Below are positions 26,342 through 34,415 of a stretch of DNA of 64,000 nt, in pieces (position 1 is the first letter of the stretch; each line of letters starts with the position of its first letter). Source of the DNA: Mesorhizobium sp. LSJC280B00 (GTDB lineage Bacteria; Pseudomonadota; Alphaproteobacteria; Rhizobiales; Rhizobiaceae). The stretch covers positions 139,837 through 203,836 of the forward strand of contig NZ_AYVL01000003.1 of NCBI RefSeq assembly GCF_000502835.1. The letters run 5' to 3'. Both the position numbers and the translations under genes were made by a program. The notes under the pieces were generated by a model. That model was given only the letters and a program-made list of their open reading frames with translations. It had not been told where the DNA came from and made no database searches.

Positions 26342-27817
26342 CTACCGCATGACAAAAGGATCGGGAATCGGGTCGTCGGAGGTGCGTATCCACACCGATT
26401 TCGAACGCGTGTAGTCGCGGATCGCATCGAGGCCGCCCTCGCGGCCGAGCCCGGATTGGCCGTAGCCGCCAAACGGAACCAGCGGCGAGACCGCCCGATA
26501 GGTGTTGATCCAGACCACGCCGGCATGGATGCCGCGCGCCATGCGGTGGGCTTTTGCCAGATTGGTGGTGAACACGCCGGACGCCAGGCCGAATTTCGTG
26601 TCGTTGGCGAGCGAAAGCGCTTCAGCTTCGCCGTCGAAGGCTAGCACACAGAGCACCGGGCCGAAGAGCTCTTCGCGCACGCAGGCAAGGGTCTGATCAG
26701 GCGCGTCGATAATCGTCGGCGCGTAATAGAAGCCGTCCGCCATGCCCGCGGGGCGAATGCCGCCGGTGACCAGTTGCCCGCCCGCGGCCAGGCTTTCAGC
26801 AATGATCTTCTCTATCCATTCGCGCTGGCGCGAGGTGGCGAGCGGTCCCATTTCGATCGCGGGATCCTGCGGATCGCCAATCCTGATCGCCTCGGCTTTG
26901 CGCTTGAGCCGGGCGAGGAATTCGTCCTTCACGGAGCGCTGGACCAGCAGCCGAGAGCCGGCGACGCAGCTCTGGCCGGTGGCAGCGAAGATGCCGGCAA
27001 CGACCGCGTTGGCGGCGCTGTCCAGATCGGCATCGGCAAACACCACGACCGGGCTTTTGCCGCCGAGCTCGAGCGTCGTGAAAGCGAGGTTTTCCGCCGT
27101 ATTCCTGACGATCTGCCGAGCGGTCGAGGGACCGCCGGTGAAGGCGACGCGGGCGACGAGCCGATGACTGGTCAGCCGGTGACCGCAATCGTGGCCGAAG
27201 CCGGTCAGGATGTTCACGGTCCCGGCGGGAAATCCCGCCTCATGGACGAGTTCGGCGAAGGCCAGCAACGGGGCAGGGCCGTCTTCCGATGCTTTCAGAA
27301 CGATGGTGCAGCCGGCCGCCAGCGCCGGCCCGAGCTTGACGGCGGACAGGAAGAGCTGCGAGTTCCACGGCACAATGGCGGCTACGACGCCAATTGGCTC
27401 CGGCCGGATGGTCACTTCCATGTCGGCCTTGTCGATGGGGACAAACGAGCCCTCGTGCTTGTCGGCCAGCCCGCCATAATAGCGGTAATAGTCGCCGACA
27501 TAGGCGATCTGGGCGCGGGTCTCGCGGATGATCTTGCCGGTATCGCGCGTCTCGAGTTCCGCCAGCCGGTCGGCATTGGCGACCACCAGATCGCCGAGCC
27601 GCACCAGAAGCTTGCCGCGTGCCGTTGCCGTCATTGCCGGCCACGTGCCGGAGCCAAGCGCCCGGTGAGCAGCTTCGACGGCGCGGTCGACGTCATCAGA
27701 CGATGCAGCGGGCATCTTCGCCCATGGCGCGCCCGTCGAGGGATCGATGCTGTCGAAGGTCGCCGCCACTTCGACGAAGCTGCCGTCAATATAGTTCCTG
27801 AATTGAGTGGTGCTCAT
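26342..27817 (-). CDS. aldehyde dehydrogenase family protein
   Basis: A 491-aa NAD(P)-dependent aldehyde dehydrogenase of normal length. Catalytic Glu250 lies in LELGGKSP and catalytic Cys284 in GQSCVAGSRL; the IVPWNSQLFLS segment binds the cofactor. The family oxidises aldehydes to acids. Its start overlaps the luciferase-like gene's stop by 4 nt. In this operon it probably oxidises an aldehyde released by the monooxygenase or hydrolase step. Confidence 0.93.
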   Translation of the reverse strand: MSTTQFRNYIDGSFVEVAATFDSIDPSTGAPWAKMPAASSDDVDRAVEAAHRALGSGTWPAMTATARGKLLVRLGDLVVANADRLAELETRDTGKIIRETRAQIAYVGDYYRYYGGLADKHEGSFVPIDKADMEVTIRPEPIGVVAAIVPWNSQLFLSAVKLGPALAAGCTIVLKASEDGPAPLLAFAELVHEAGFPAGTVNILTGFGHDCGHRLTSHRLVARVAFTGGPSTARQIVRNTAENLAFTTLELGGKSPVVVFADADLDSAANAVVAGIFAATGQSCVAGSRLLVQRSVKDEFLARLKRKAEAIRIGDPQDPAIEMGPLATSRQREWIEKIIAESLAAGGQLVTGGIRPAGMADGFYYAPTIIDAPDQTLACVREELFGPVLCVLAFDGEAEALSLANDTKFGLASGVFTTNLAKAHRMARGIHAGVVWINTYRAVSPLVPFGGYGQSGLGREGGLDAIRDYTRSKSVWIRTSDDPIPDPFVMR

Positions 27818-28872
27818 CGCAATCCAGCTTTCGGCTCGGAAAAGGCCGGCATCACCCTGTCGATGAAGAGCTGCAGCGATTTCTTCTTGCGCCGATGGGA
27901 AAGGCCGCTGTCGATCCAGATCGAATACTGATCGTAGCCGAGCGCTTCGTAGGCCTTCAGCCTGGCGATCACCTCGTCGGCTTCGCCAATGACCAGGTTC
28001 TGCTTGATCTTGTCAGGCGCATATTGCGGCATGGCCGCGATCTCGTCTTCGGTCAGCGCTTCCATTATGCCCTGGTGCACCGGCTTCTTGTTCTGGAACC
28101 AGGCGCCGAACTGGCAGTAGAACTGCGACAGATCCTGCGCGAGCCGGTCAGCCTCCGCGGCATCCTCGGCGACGAAAGTATGCATCAGCAGCATGATCTC
28201 CGGCCTTGGTACGTCGGGGTGGGCATTACACGCCGCGTTGAAACGCTCCATCAGGCTGGCCACTTCGCCATCGCCGGAGGCAAGCGGCGTCACCTGGACG
28301 TTGCATTTGCTGGAAACCGCAAAGTCGTGCGAGTTCGGATCGCGTGCGGCCACCCAGATCGGCGGATAAGGCTTTTGCAGCGGCTTGGGCGACGAGGTGG
28401 TCGACGGAAACGACCAGAACTCGCCGGCGAGTTCGAAATCACCATCCCAAAGGCCGCGGATCGCCGGCACCATCTCGCGCATACGCTGGCCGGCACCCCA
28501 GGCCTCGAGGCCCGGGAAAAGTCGCTGGTATTCGTAAGCGTAGGCGCCGCGCGCAATGCCGATGTCGAGACGGCCGCCGGTGACGACGTCGGCCATCGCT
28601 GCTTCGCCGGCAAGCTTGATCGGGTGCCAGAACGGCGCGACGATGGTTCCTGTTCCGAGCCGGATGCGCCTGGTTTTGGCGGCGAGCCAGGCGATGTTGA
28701 TGAACGGGTTCGGCGAGATGGTGAATTCCATTCCGTGATGCTCGCCGATCCAGGCAGTCTCGAATCCTGCCTCTTCCGCCTGCAAAACCAGCTCCTCCAG
28801 CTCGCCGACAAGCTCGGAATGCGGCTTTGCCAGATCCGATCGCTCCATGTGCACGAAAAGCGAAAACTTCAT
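27814..28872 (-). CDS. LLM-class flavin-dependent oxidoreductase (luciferase-like monooxygenase)
   Basis: A 352-aa TIM-barrel FMN-dependent monooxygenase of the bacterial luciferase family: MKFSLFVHMERSDL at the start, WIGEHHGMEF near 42-51, LGTGTIVAPFWHP near 75-87, and ADVVTGGRLDIGIARGAY near 96-113. Such enzymes use reduced FMN from a partner flavin reductase, and that partner is encoded as a domain of the next upstream gene, 5 nt away. The substrate is unknown. The start at 28872 is chosen at the beginning of homology; the frame is open further upstream only as a shadow. Confidence 0.92.
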   Translation of the reverse strand: MKFSLFVHMERSDLAKPHSELVGELEELVLQAEEAGFETAWIGEHHGMEFTISPNPFINIAWLAAKTRRIRLGTGTIVAPFWHPIKLAGEAAMADVVTGGRLDIGIARGAYAYEYQRLFPGLEAWGAGQRMREMVPAIRGLWDGDFELAGEFWSFPSTTSSPKPLQKPYPPIWVAARDPNSHDFAVSSKCNVQVTPLASGDGEVASLMERFNAACNAHPDVPRPEIMLLMHTFVAEDAAEADRLAQDLSQFYCQFGAWFQNKKPVHQGIMEALTEDEIAAMPQYAPDKIKQNLVIGEADEVIARLKAYEALGYDQYSIWIDSGLSHRRKKKSLQLFIDRVMPAFSEPKAGLR

Positions 28873-28877
28873 CGGTT

Positions 28878-30677
28878 TCACCCGCGGCCGGAAAGAGGAA
28901 TTTGAGAAGGCGCGGGCTTGGCGAGCGGCCGGACTTCGCCTTCGACCTCGTTGCCGACATAGACGCCGAATGCATCTTCCGTACGTTCGCGCGCATAGCG
29001 GGCAAGCATCGAACGCACTGCGGGATCGGCGATCTTCAGATCCGCGATCTTCTCGAGGTCGACAAGCCGCATCTGGCGATCGTCGGAATAGGATCCCTCG
29101 ACCGTTCCGCGATAATAAACATGCGTGCGCCAGGGTTCGGCGGCATCGTCCCACACCGCGAACAGGAAGCCGAGCTGGGCGTCTATGGCCCTGGCGGCAA
29201 GGCGCCCTTTGAGGCTGCGCGCATCGTTGGGCGTGCCCAGTCCGCGCCCCGCAGGCAATTCATAAATCCCGTCGGCTGTTTCGACGAACAGCACACGGCC
29301 CTCGTTCTCGAGAATGGCGCCGACCTCCGTATCGGGGGGCGCCGCCGCCAGCGCCTCCTGGCTGAGGCCAGGCGTGACGTAGGTGCCTCTGCAATAACCG
29401 AGGGGCTGGGCTCCGTTGTGGCTGAAGTCGCGGACGCGGCCGATGAGGATCGAGTGATCGCCAGCATCGACCAGCTGCTCCATGCCGCAATCGAACACCG
29501 CAACGGAGCCGTCGATCAGCGGATTGCCGGTCCGGCCCGGTTGCCAGCTCACGGCCGCGAACTTGTCCGCTGCTTTGGAAGCGAAGATGCCGGAATGGGC
29601 CTTCTGGTCCTCTGACAGGATGTTGATGGCGAAACCTCTCGACGTCGAAAAAGCACTGTGCCCCAGCGCCCTCTTGGCGATGCAGACAAGCACCAGCGGC
29701 GGCTCGAGTGAGACCGAGGTGAAGGAGTTGGCGGTGAAGCCGCGCGGTTCGCCTTCCGCTCCGATCGTTGTGACGATGGTGACACCGGTCAGGAAGGAGC
29801 CGAGTGCGCGCCGGAATTCGCCGCTGTCAAAGACTGCATCCGTCTCCGGCCTCACGCCAGCGTCTCCTGCCGTGTCGAGAAATTCCATGATGTGTTTGGT
29901 CACTTTTTCAGGTGAAGCCATTGCCATCATGTGCCTTTCTCCATTGAGCACGAGGCATTGGCTGTGCGGCGCAAGCCTCGCCATCGCCGCCGACATGGCC
30001 GGGGTCGAATTGCTGTCCTGCGACCCGGTCATGAACAGGGCCGGTGCGGCAAGACCGGGGAGGGCATCGGCATGCTCGGCATCGGCACGGGCAAAGAGGC
30101 GATAGGTGCGCGCGTAGCCTTCGGGGTCGACCCTTTCAAGGGCGGCGCGCGCGGTAGAGGCCGCCCCGATAAGGTTCGCCGGCAGCGGGTCGCCGAACCA
30201 GCGGGCAAGCGTAGCCGCAATGGCGGAACGGTTGCCATGGGTGCCGAGCGCGGCCGCCCGCTCGCGCACGGCCTGCGTCAAGGCCGCGGGGCGGCGGAAC
30301 ACCGCGTTGAGGCACACGATGGCGCGAACGCGCAAAGGGGCGCGAAGGGCGATTTCCAGTGCGACCAGCGCGCCCATCGAATGGCCGACGATCGACACCG
30401 ACGCCACGCCAAGATGGTCGAGCAGGCGAACCGCCTGATCGGCGAAATCCGACAGGCTGGCTTCTTCCGGCGGCAGCGGTGAAACGCCGTGGCCGAGCAT
30501 GTCGATGGCGATCAGGTCATGATGGTCTTTCATCGCCGCGATCTGATCGTGCCAGATCGCGGCGTTCATGCCGACACCGTGAATGAGCAGAACCGGCGCG
30601 CCGGAGCCGGCGCGGATGAAGCCGGTGCCGTCCGGAGCCGTGTCCCGGACCCATGCGGTGGCAGCGACGTCAGCCAT
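28878..30677 (-). CDS. alpha/beta hydrolase - flavin reductase - Nudix-like fusion protein
   Basis: A 599-aa three-part protein. Residues about 20-270 form an alpha/beta hydrolase with HGVGMN, nucleophile Ser100 in GHSMG, and likely Asp221 and His249. Residues about 286-436 are a flavin reductase domain (FRRALGSFLTGVTIVTT, FTANSFTSVSLEPPLV, DHSILIGRVRDF). Residues about 451-575 resemble a degenerate Nudix fold (VGAILENEGRVLFVE, YELPAGRG) without a complete Nudix box. It would supply reduced flavin to the adjacent monooxygenase and hydrolyse a pathway intermediate, as RutF and RutD do as separate proteins. The ATG has GGAG upstream and overlaps the DUF1185 gene by 8 nt. Domains 1 and 2 are secure; the third is tentative. 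Confidence 0.85.
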   Translation of the reverse strand: MADVAATAWVRDTAPDGTGFIRAGSGAPVLLIHGVGMNAAIWHDQIAAMKDHHDLIAIDMLGHGVSPLPPEEASLSDFADQAVRLLDHLGVASVSIVGHSMGALVALEIALRAPLRVRAIVCLNAVFRRPAALTQAVRERAAALGTHGNRSAIAATLARWFGDPLPANLIGAASTARAALERVDPEGYARTYRLFARADAEHADALPGLAAPALFMTGSQDSNSTPAMSAAMARLAPHSQCLVLNGERHMMAMASPEKVTKHIMEFLDTAGDAGVRPETDAVFDSGEFRRALGSFLTGVTIVTTIGAEGEPRGFTANSFTSVSLEPPLVLVCIAKRALGHSAFSTSRGFAINILSEDQKAHSGIFASKAADKFAAVSWQPGRTGNPLIDGSVAVFDCGMEQLVDAGDHSILIGRVRDFSHNGAQPLGYCRGTYVTPGLSQEALAAAPPDTEVGAILENEGRVLFVETADGIYELPAGRGLGTPNDARSLKGRLAARAIDAQLGFLFAVWDDAAEPWRTHVYYRGTVEGSYSDDRQMRLVDLEKIADLKIADPAVRSMLARYARERTEDAFGVYVGNEVEGEVRPLAKPAPSQIPLSGRG

Positions 30678-31257
30678 GCAGGTCTCCGACCTCCTTGAGG
30701 TCCTGATAGCGGTCGCCGATACGATGGTGCGGGCGGCCACCAATCGAAGCGCCAAGCGCCACTACCAGCTCATCGGGCGCTGGCGCGTCGCCGATTTGGA
30801 AATGTACGGTCAGATAGTGGGAGCGGCGGCCTTCGTCGTTCTTGTCCATCAGCGGGATCATGATCGGGGTGTTCGGCCCTCCGCGCAGATTGGTGAAGGC
30901 GAGATAGGTCTTGGCGCCGACCGCGCGACGGTAATGGTTGCCGAAATGCAGCGTATGGATCAGCGCCGATGCATGCTCGATCTCGCCCGCCGTGCCGCAG
31001 ACCGCGGCCTTGCCATAACCCTCTATCGCCTCGCCGGAACCGGCGACGGCGATGATTTCGCGGGTCAGCAGTTCACCGAGGACGGGAGCAATAGCGCGGA
31101 TCTCCGGCGACAGGTCGTCGGTGAAACCGCGGCCGGCCCAGGGATTTGTCAGCACAGCCGCGACACCGATCAGACGCAGCGGTTTTGGGGCTTCCTTGCC
31201 GCCCTCGATTAACGTGTTCTCGATGTACGTGACGATCTTTCGAATGGCTGGTTTCAT
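30670..31257 (-). CDS. amino acid synthesis family protein (DUF1185)
   Basis: A 195-aa protein of family PF06684: MKPAIRKIVTYIENTLIEGG at the start, LTNPWAGRGFTDDL near 36-49, EIEHASALIHTLHFGNHYRRA near 91-111. Its structural family is described as a chorismate-mutase-like fold of unknown reaction. It is the first gene of the eight-gene operon and the first transcribed from the divergent promoter next to the GntR regulator. Its biochemical role is not established, and the word synthesis in the family name is not proof of one. Confidence 0.87.
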   Translation of the reverse strand: MKPAIRKIVTYIENTLIEGGKEAPKPLRLIGVAAVLTNPWAGRGFTDDLSPEIRAIAPVLGELLTREIIAVAGSGEAIEGYGKAAVCGTAGEIEHASALIHTLHFGNHYRRAVGAKTYLAFTNLRGGPNTPIMIPLMDKNDEGRRSHYLTVHFQIGDAPAPDELVVALGASIGGRPHHRIGDRYQDLKEVGDLHG

Positions 31258-31298
31258 GAAAGTCCTCGGTCGCCACGGCGCTGTGCAACGCCGAAATC

Positions 31299-31328
31299 TT
31301 TACATCATCTTATGGTATACCATACTAT
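31299..31328 (+). promoter_or_regulatory. predicted sigma70-type promoter of the GntR gene
   Basis: TTTACA (31299-31304), 18-nt spacer, TACTAT (31323-31328), reading towards the regulator gene at 31398. The 14-bp palindrome lies in the spacer and touches the -10 box, consistent with autorepression. Confidence 0.5.
31311..31324. promoter_or_regulatory. 14-bp palindrome, probable GntR/FCD operator
   Basis: TATGGTATACCATA is a perfect palindrome of the kind bound by GntR/FCD regulators (a TGGTATACCA-type core). It lies in the 140-nt gap between the divergent GntR gene and the catabolic operon and overlaps both predicted promoters. Confidence 0.75.
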
Positions 31329-31350
31329 GGAGCACCAGAAGCCTTGTCAA
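31322..31350 (-). promoter_or_regulatory. predicted promoter of the eight-gene catabolic operon
   Basis: On the minus strand TTGACA (31350-31345), a 17-nt spacer and TAGTAT (31327-31322) match sigma70 consensus well. The start codon of the first gene is at 31257. The operator palindrome overlaps the -10 box. Confidence 0.6.
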
Positions 31351-31397
31351 TCGGCTATGGAATCTGTTTTGTGGCCGGATCGGGGTAGGGAGAGAAA

Positions 31398-32069
31398 ATG
31401 TCAGGCGATACGCTGCGGATCGACCGCTCTGCCAAGACGCTGAGGACGCTGGCGCTGGAGCGCATGCGTGAGGCGATCATGGGCTTCCATTTCCAGCCTG
31501 GTGAAAGGCTGGTCGAGCGGCCGCTATGCGATCAGCTCGGGGTAAGCCGTTCCGTCGTGCGCGAGGTGCTGCGGCAGCTGGAGGCGGAAGGCCTGGTGCA
31601 GATGATACCGGGCCACGGACCCGCCGTGGCCAAACCGGATCTCGGCCGCACCGACGAAATCTATGAATTGCGGGCGCTGCTCGAGGGCATCGCGGCGCGG
31701 GCTTGCGCCCTGACAGCCACGGACGCGCAGATCGCCTCGCTCGATGCCGCCTTGACGAACCTGCTTGAGGCGTGGGCGTCCGGTGCGCCTGTCGAGGTGA
31801 TGCGGGCAACGACCAAGTTCTACGAAACGCTGTTCGAGGCGGCGGACAAGCGCATTGCCTGGGAAATCGTGACGGGGCTGAATGTCCGCATCAACCAGCT
31901 CCGCTCAATGACGATCGCGTCGGAGAACCGCCGCGAGCCGGCGATCGCCGAAATGACCGAAATCATGGATGCAATCCGGTCGCGCAAGCCGGACGAGGCG
32001 GAGGAGGCGGCGCGGCGGCATGTCGAATCCGCGTGGCAGATCGCCCGCAACACGCTTCGCCTTGGCTGA
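31398..32069 (+). CDS. GntR-family transcriptional regulator with FCD domain
   Basis: A 223-aa repressor-type regulator. The winged helix is at about 14-75 (GERLVERPLCDQLGVSRSVVREVLRQLEAEGLV). The FCD ligand-binding domain is at about 85-215 (DEIYELRALLEGIAARACA, and HVESAWQ near the end, where His and Asp residues usually bind a metal). It is divergent from the catabolic operon and probably controls both promoters through the palindrome. The inducer is probably a substrate or intermediate of the pathway. ATG has GGGAG nearby. Confidence 0.9.
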   Translation: MSGDTLRIDRSAKTLRTLALERMREAIMGFHFQPGERLVERPLCDQLGVSRSVVREVLRQLEAEGLVQMIPGHGPAVAKPDLGRTDEIYELRALLEGIAARACALTATDAQIASLDAALTNLLEAWASGAPVEVMRATTKFYETLFEAADKRIAWEIVTGLNVRINQLRSMTIASENRREPAIAEMTEIMDAIRSRKPDEAEEAARRHVESAWQIARNTLRLG

Positions 32070-32265
32070 CTGGTATGCCGCCGGCGGTCCATCGTTCCAC
32101 GGCAGGCATCTAACTGGTGCGTACAGTGACATGTGTGACATGCCAATTTGCTTTCAGTTGCGGCGGCAAAATCGTATATCGGGTCAGTTAGGTGTGCATC
32201 TCTTGCCAAATTGCTCTGTCATTCGAACGGAGTATCGGACGGACTGAGACAGAAAAAATAGTAAA

Positions 32266-33258
32266 ATGAATATGTTACGCCACAAAGTTGCCGTGGCGCC
32301 GATGATGGATTGGACGGACCGGCACTGCCGGTTCTTCCATCGCCAGCTGACGCGCGAGGCGCTGCTCTACACCGAGATGGTGGTGGCCGATGCGGTCATC
32401 CACGGCGCACGCGAGCGGCTGCTCGGCTTCGACGACAGCGAACATCCGGTTGCGCTGCAACTCGGCGGCGCCGATCCGGGAAAGCTGGCCGAGGCGGCGC
32501 GCATCGGCGAAACCTTCGGCTATGATGAAATCAACCTCAATATCGGCTGCCCGTCCGACCGCGTCCAGTCGGGCACTTTCGGCGCCTGCCTGATGAAGAC
32601 GCCCGTGCTCGTCGCGGATTGCGTCGCGGCAATGAAGGCGGCGGTGAAAATACCGGTTACCGTCAAGTGCCGCATCGGCGTCGATGAGCAGGATCCGGAA
32701 CCGGCACTCGATGCGTTGGCCGATGGTGTTTTCGCGGCCGGCGCCGACGCGCTGTGGGTGCACGCCCGCAAGGCCTGGCTGGAAGGACTGAGCCCAAAGG
32801 AAAATCGTGACATCCCACCGCTCGACTATGACCGCGTCTATCGGCTGAAAGCCAGAAAACAAAACAAATTCATCGGCATCAACGGTGGCATTCAATCTCT
32901 CGCAGAGGCGCTGACGCATCTCGACCATGTCGATGGCGCCATGCTCGGCCGCGCCGCCTATCACACGCCAGGGATACTGACCGGCATCGATGCCGCGTTT
33001 TACGGCAGCACAGCTGAGTCGTTCGATTTTGCCGCACTGATCGATGCCATGGCGGATTACGCGTCACGCCATATCGAGCAGGGCGGACGGCTCGGGCATG
33101 TCACCCGGCACATGGTCGGGCTGTTTCACGGCCTGCCCGGTGCACGCCGCTATCGGCAGATCCTGTCCACCGAGGCGACAAAGCCCGGTGCCGGACCGGA
33201 GGTGATCAAGACGGCTTTCGCAGAGGTCGATTTCGGCCGGACCGCAGAGGCGGCCTGA
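32266..33258 (+). CDS. dusA: tRNA-dihydrouridine synthase A
   Basis: A 330-aa FMN TIM-barrel enzyme that reduces uridine in the D-loop of tRNA. MVAPMMDWTDRH-like start (VAPMMDWTDRH at 10-20), NLNIGCPS with catalytic Cys95, CRIGVDEQD near 142-150, and the C-terminal helical tRNA-binding domain with HVTRHMVGLFHGLPGARR. The length and the HKPxxW-type region (ALWVHARKAWLEGL) are typical of DusA. A second ATG lies two codons downstream. It converges on the protease gene, with 8 nt between stops. Confidence 0.95.
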   Translation: MNMLRHKVAVAPMMDWTDRHCRFFHRQLTREALLYTEMVVADAVIHGARERLLGFDDSEHPVALQLGGADPGKLAEAARIGETFGYDEINLNIGCPSDRVQSGTFGACLMKTPVLVADCVAAMKAAVKIPVTVKCRIGVDEQDPEPALDALADGVFAAGADALWVHARKAWLEGLSPKENRDIPPLDYDRVYRLKARKQNKFIGINGGIQSLAEALTHLDHVDGAMLGRAAYHTPGILTGIDAAFYGSTAESFDFAALIDAMADYASRHIEQGGRLGHVTRHMVGLFHGLPGARRYRQILSTEATKPGAGPEVIKTAFAEVDFGRTAEAA

Positions 33259-33266
33259 GGAAAAAC

Positions 33267-33971
33267 TTAATCCCGCAAAATCATGCGATCGCCGCGTACG
33301 TCGAAACCCGATAGCGAGCCGATGAAATTCATACCGAGAAGGCTCTGGCCGAGCGTGCCTGGTGCGGCGATCATGATGGGCATGTCCTTGCGCACGATGC
33401 CGCCGATCGACAGTTCGTCGGTTCGCACCGCCGCCGCGCGTGTCATGCCGTTGGCGGTAGAGATCGGTATGGTGAAGCGGAGAGCCGCCGAATTGAACCC
33501 GACCGCCAGCGCGTCCTCGGCGGTCAGAACGGTGCTGGTCGCGCCGGTATCGACAACCGTCAGGATCGGCGTGCCGTTGATCGTGACGCGCGCTTCGAAA
33601 TGGCCGCTGCCGGCCTTGTCCAGGGTGACGGTGGCATGGCCTTCTTCCACGCCCAGCGCCAGCGGACTGCCGGGAACAAGGCCGGCGGTGACGCGGCTGG
33701 CGAAATCCTGCAACTCATAGCGGTACTGATAGCCGGCGATCAGCGCCAGCACGATGGCACCCCAGGCGCCGAGGCTGCGGGCCATGGTGCCCAACGGCCT
33801 GCCCGATCTGACCAGGCCGGCGCCGACGAGTGCCGCTAAGGCGCCAAGCCAGATCAACTGGCTGAAATCGTAATTCTCGATGCCGAACGTACTGCCGGCG
33901 GAATCGTTGAGCATGAGCAGGAGCACACCCGCCCCGATCGCGACGATCAGAATCCACAACAGTCGGTTCAT
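33267..33971 (-). CDS. retropepsin-like aspartic protease, TIGR02281 family
   Basis: A 234-aa membrane protein. Three hydrophobic helices at about 4-20, 38-54 and 67-82 are followed by a periplasmic retropepsin-like half-domain with catalytic Asp141 in VVDTGATSTVL and a later hydrophobic flap segment. The clan AA protease domain should dimerise. Substrate unknown. It shares the strand with the DUF1289 gene (13 nt apart) and may be coupled to it. Confidence 0.87.
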   Translation of the reverse strand: MNRLLWILIVAIGAGVLLLMLNDSAGSTFGIENYDFSQLIWLGALAALVGAGLVRSGRPLGTMARSLGAWGAIVLALIAGYQYRYELQDFASRVTAGLVPGSPLALGVEEGHATVTLDKAGSGHFEARVTINGTPILTVVDTGATSTVLTAEDALAVGFNSAALRFTIPISTANGMTRAAAVRTDELSIGGIVRKDMPIMIAAPGTLGQSLLGMNFIGSLSGFDVRGDRMILRD

Positions 33972-33984
33972 CTCTGCGGCCGGT

Positions 33985-34218
33985 TCACGAGAGGGCGTCG
34001 CGTTCGCGTGCCATGCGGCTGCGACGGGTTTCCCGGCGGGGGCGTCGCTCGACCGTTTCCAGCCTTGCCGGCAGCTCGGCCATGACGCTGCGGCGGGTTT
34101 GCGGGGTCATGTCGATCCAGGCGGCGATTTCCTCGCGCGTGCGCCCGCAACCGAAACAGAAGCCGGTTTTCATGTCGATCGAGCAGACCAGGATGCACGG
34201 GGATTCAATGGCCGTCAT
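33985..34218 (-). CDS. DUF1289 domain-containing protein
   Basis: A 77-aa protein with the four conserved Cys of DUF1289: SPCILVCSIDMKTGFCFGCGR at about residues 6-26, a likely metal or Fe-S site, followed by TREEIAAWIDMTPQTRR. The start at 34218 has AAGGA upstream; a longer frame to 34245 is less likely. DUF1289 genes are often found by cobalamin genes in rhizobia, and cobT is divergent here. Function unknown. Confidence 0.87.
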   Translation of the reverse strand: MTAIESPCILVCSIDMKTGFCFGCGRTREEIAAWIDMTPQTRRSVMAELPARLETVERRPRRETRRSRMARERDALS

Positions 34219-34333
34219 AAGGATTTCCTTGGCTAGCCTCCACATGGTGCAACGACAAAGTCAATGCAAGCCCTCCGGGAAGCGCCGCCAACGAATGCTT
34301 TCGCGTCAATACCGCCAAGTTGTACCAGGCCTG

Positions 34334-34365
34334 GAGGTTGTGCCGGCTTGAGGTTGTGCCGGCTG
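34334..34365. repeat. 16-bp tandem repeat upstream of cobT
   Basis: Two head-to-tail copies (34334-34349 and 34350-34365) of GAGGTTGTGCCGGCTT, differing at the last base. They lie 50-80 nt before the cobT start. Probably a chance slippage duplication; no riboswitch elements seen. Confidence 0.7.
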
Positions 34366-34415
34366 GCCAAGGCGGCTATGCCGCTCACCAATCCACACGG
34401 ACGATCGCCATCGAC

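Noticed and set aside
34219-34415. Cobalamin riboswitch before cobT
   Set aside because: No B12-box-like sequence was seen; only a 16-bp tandem repeat is present.
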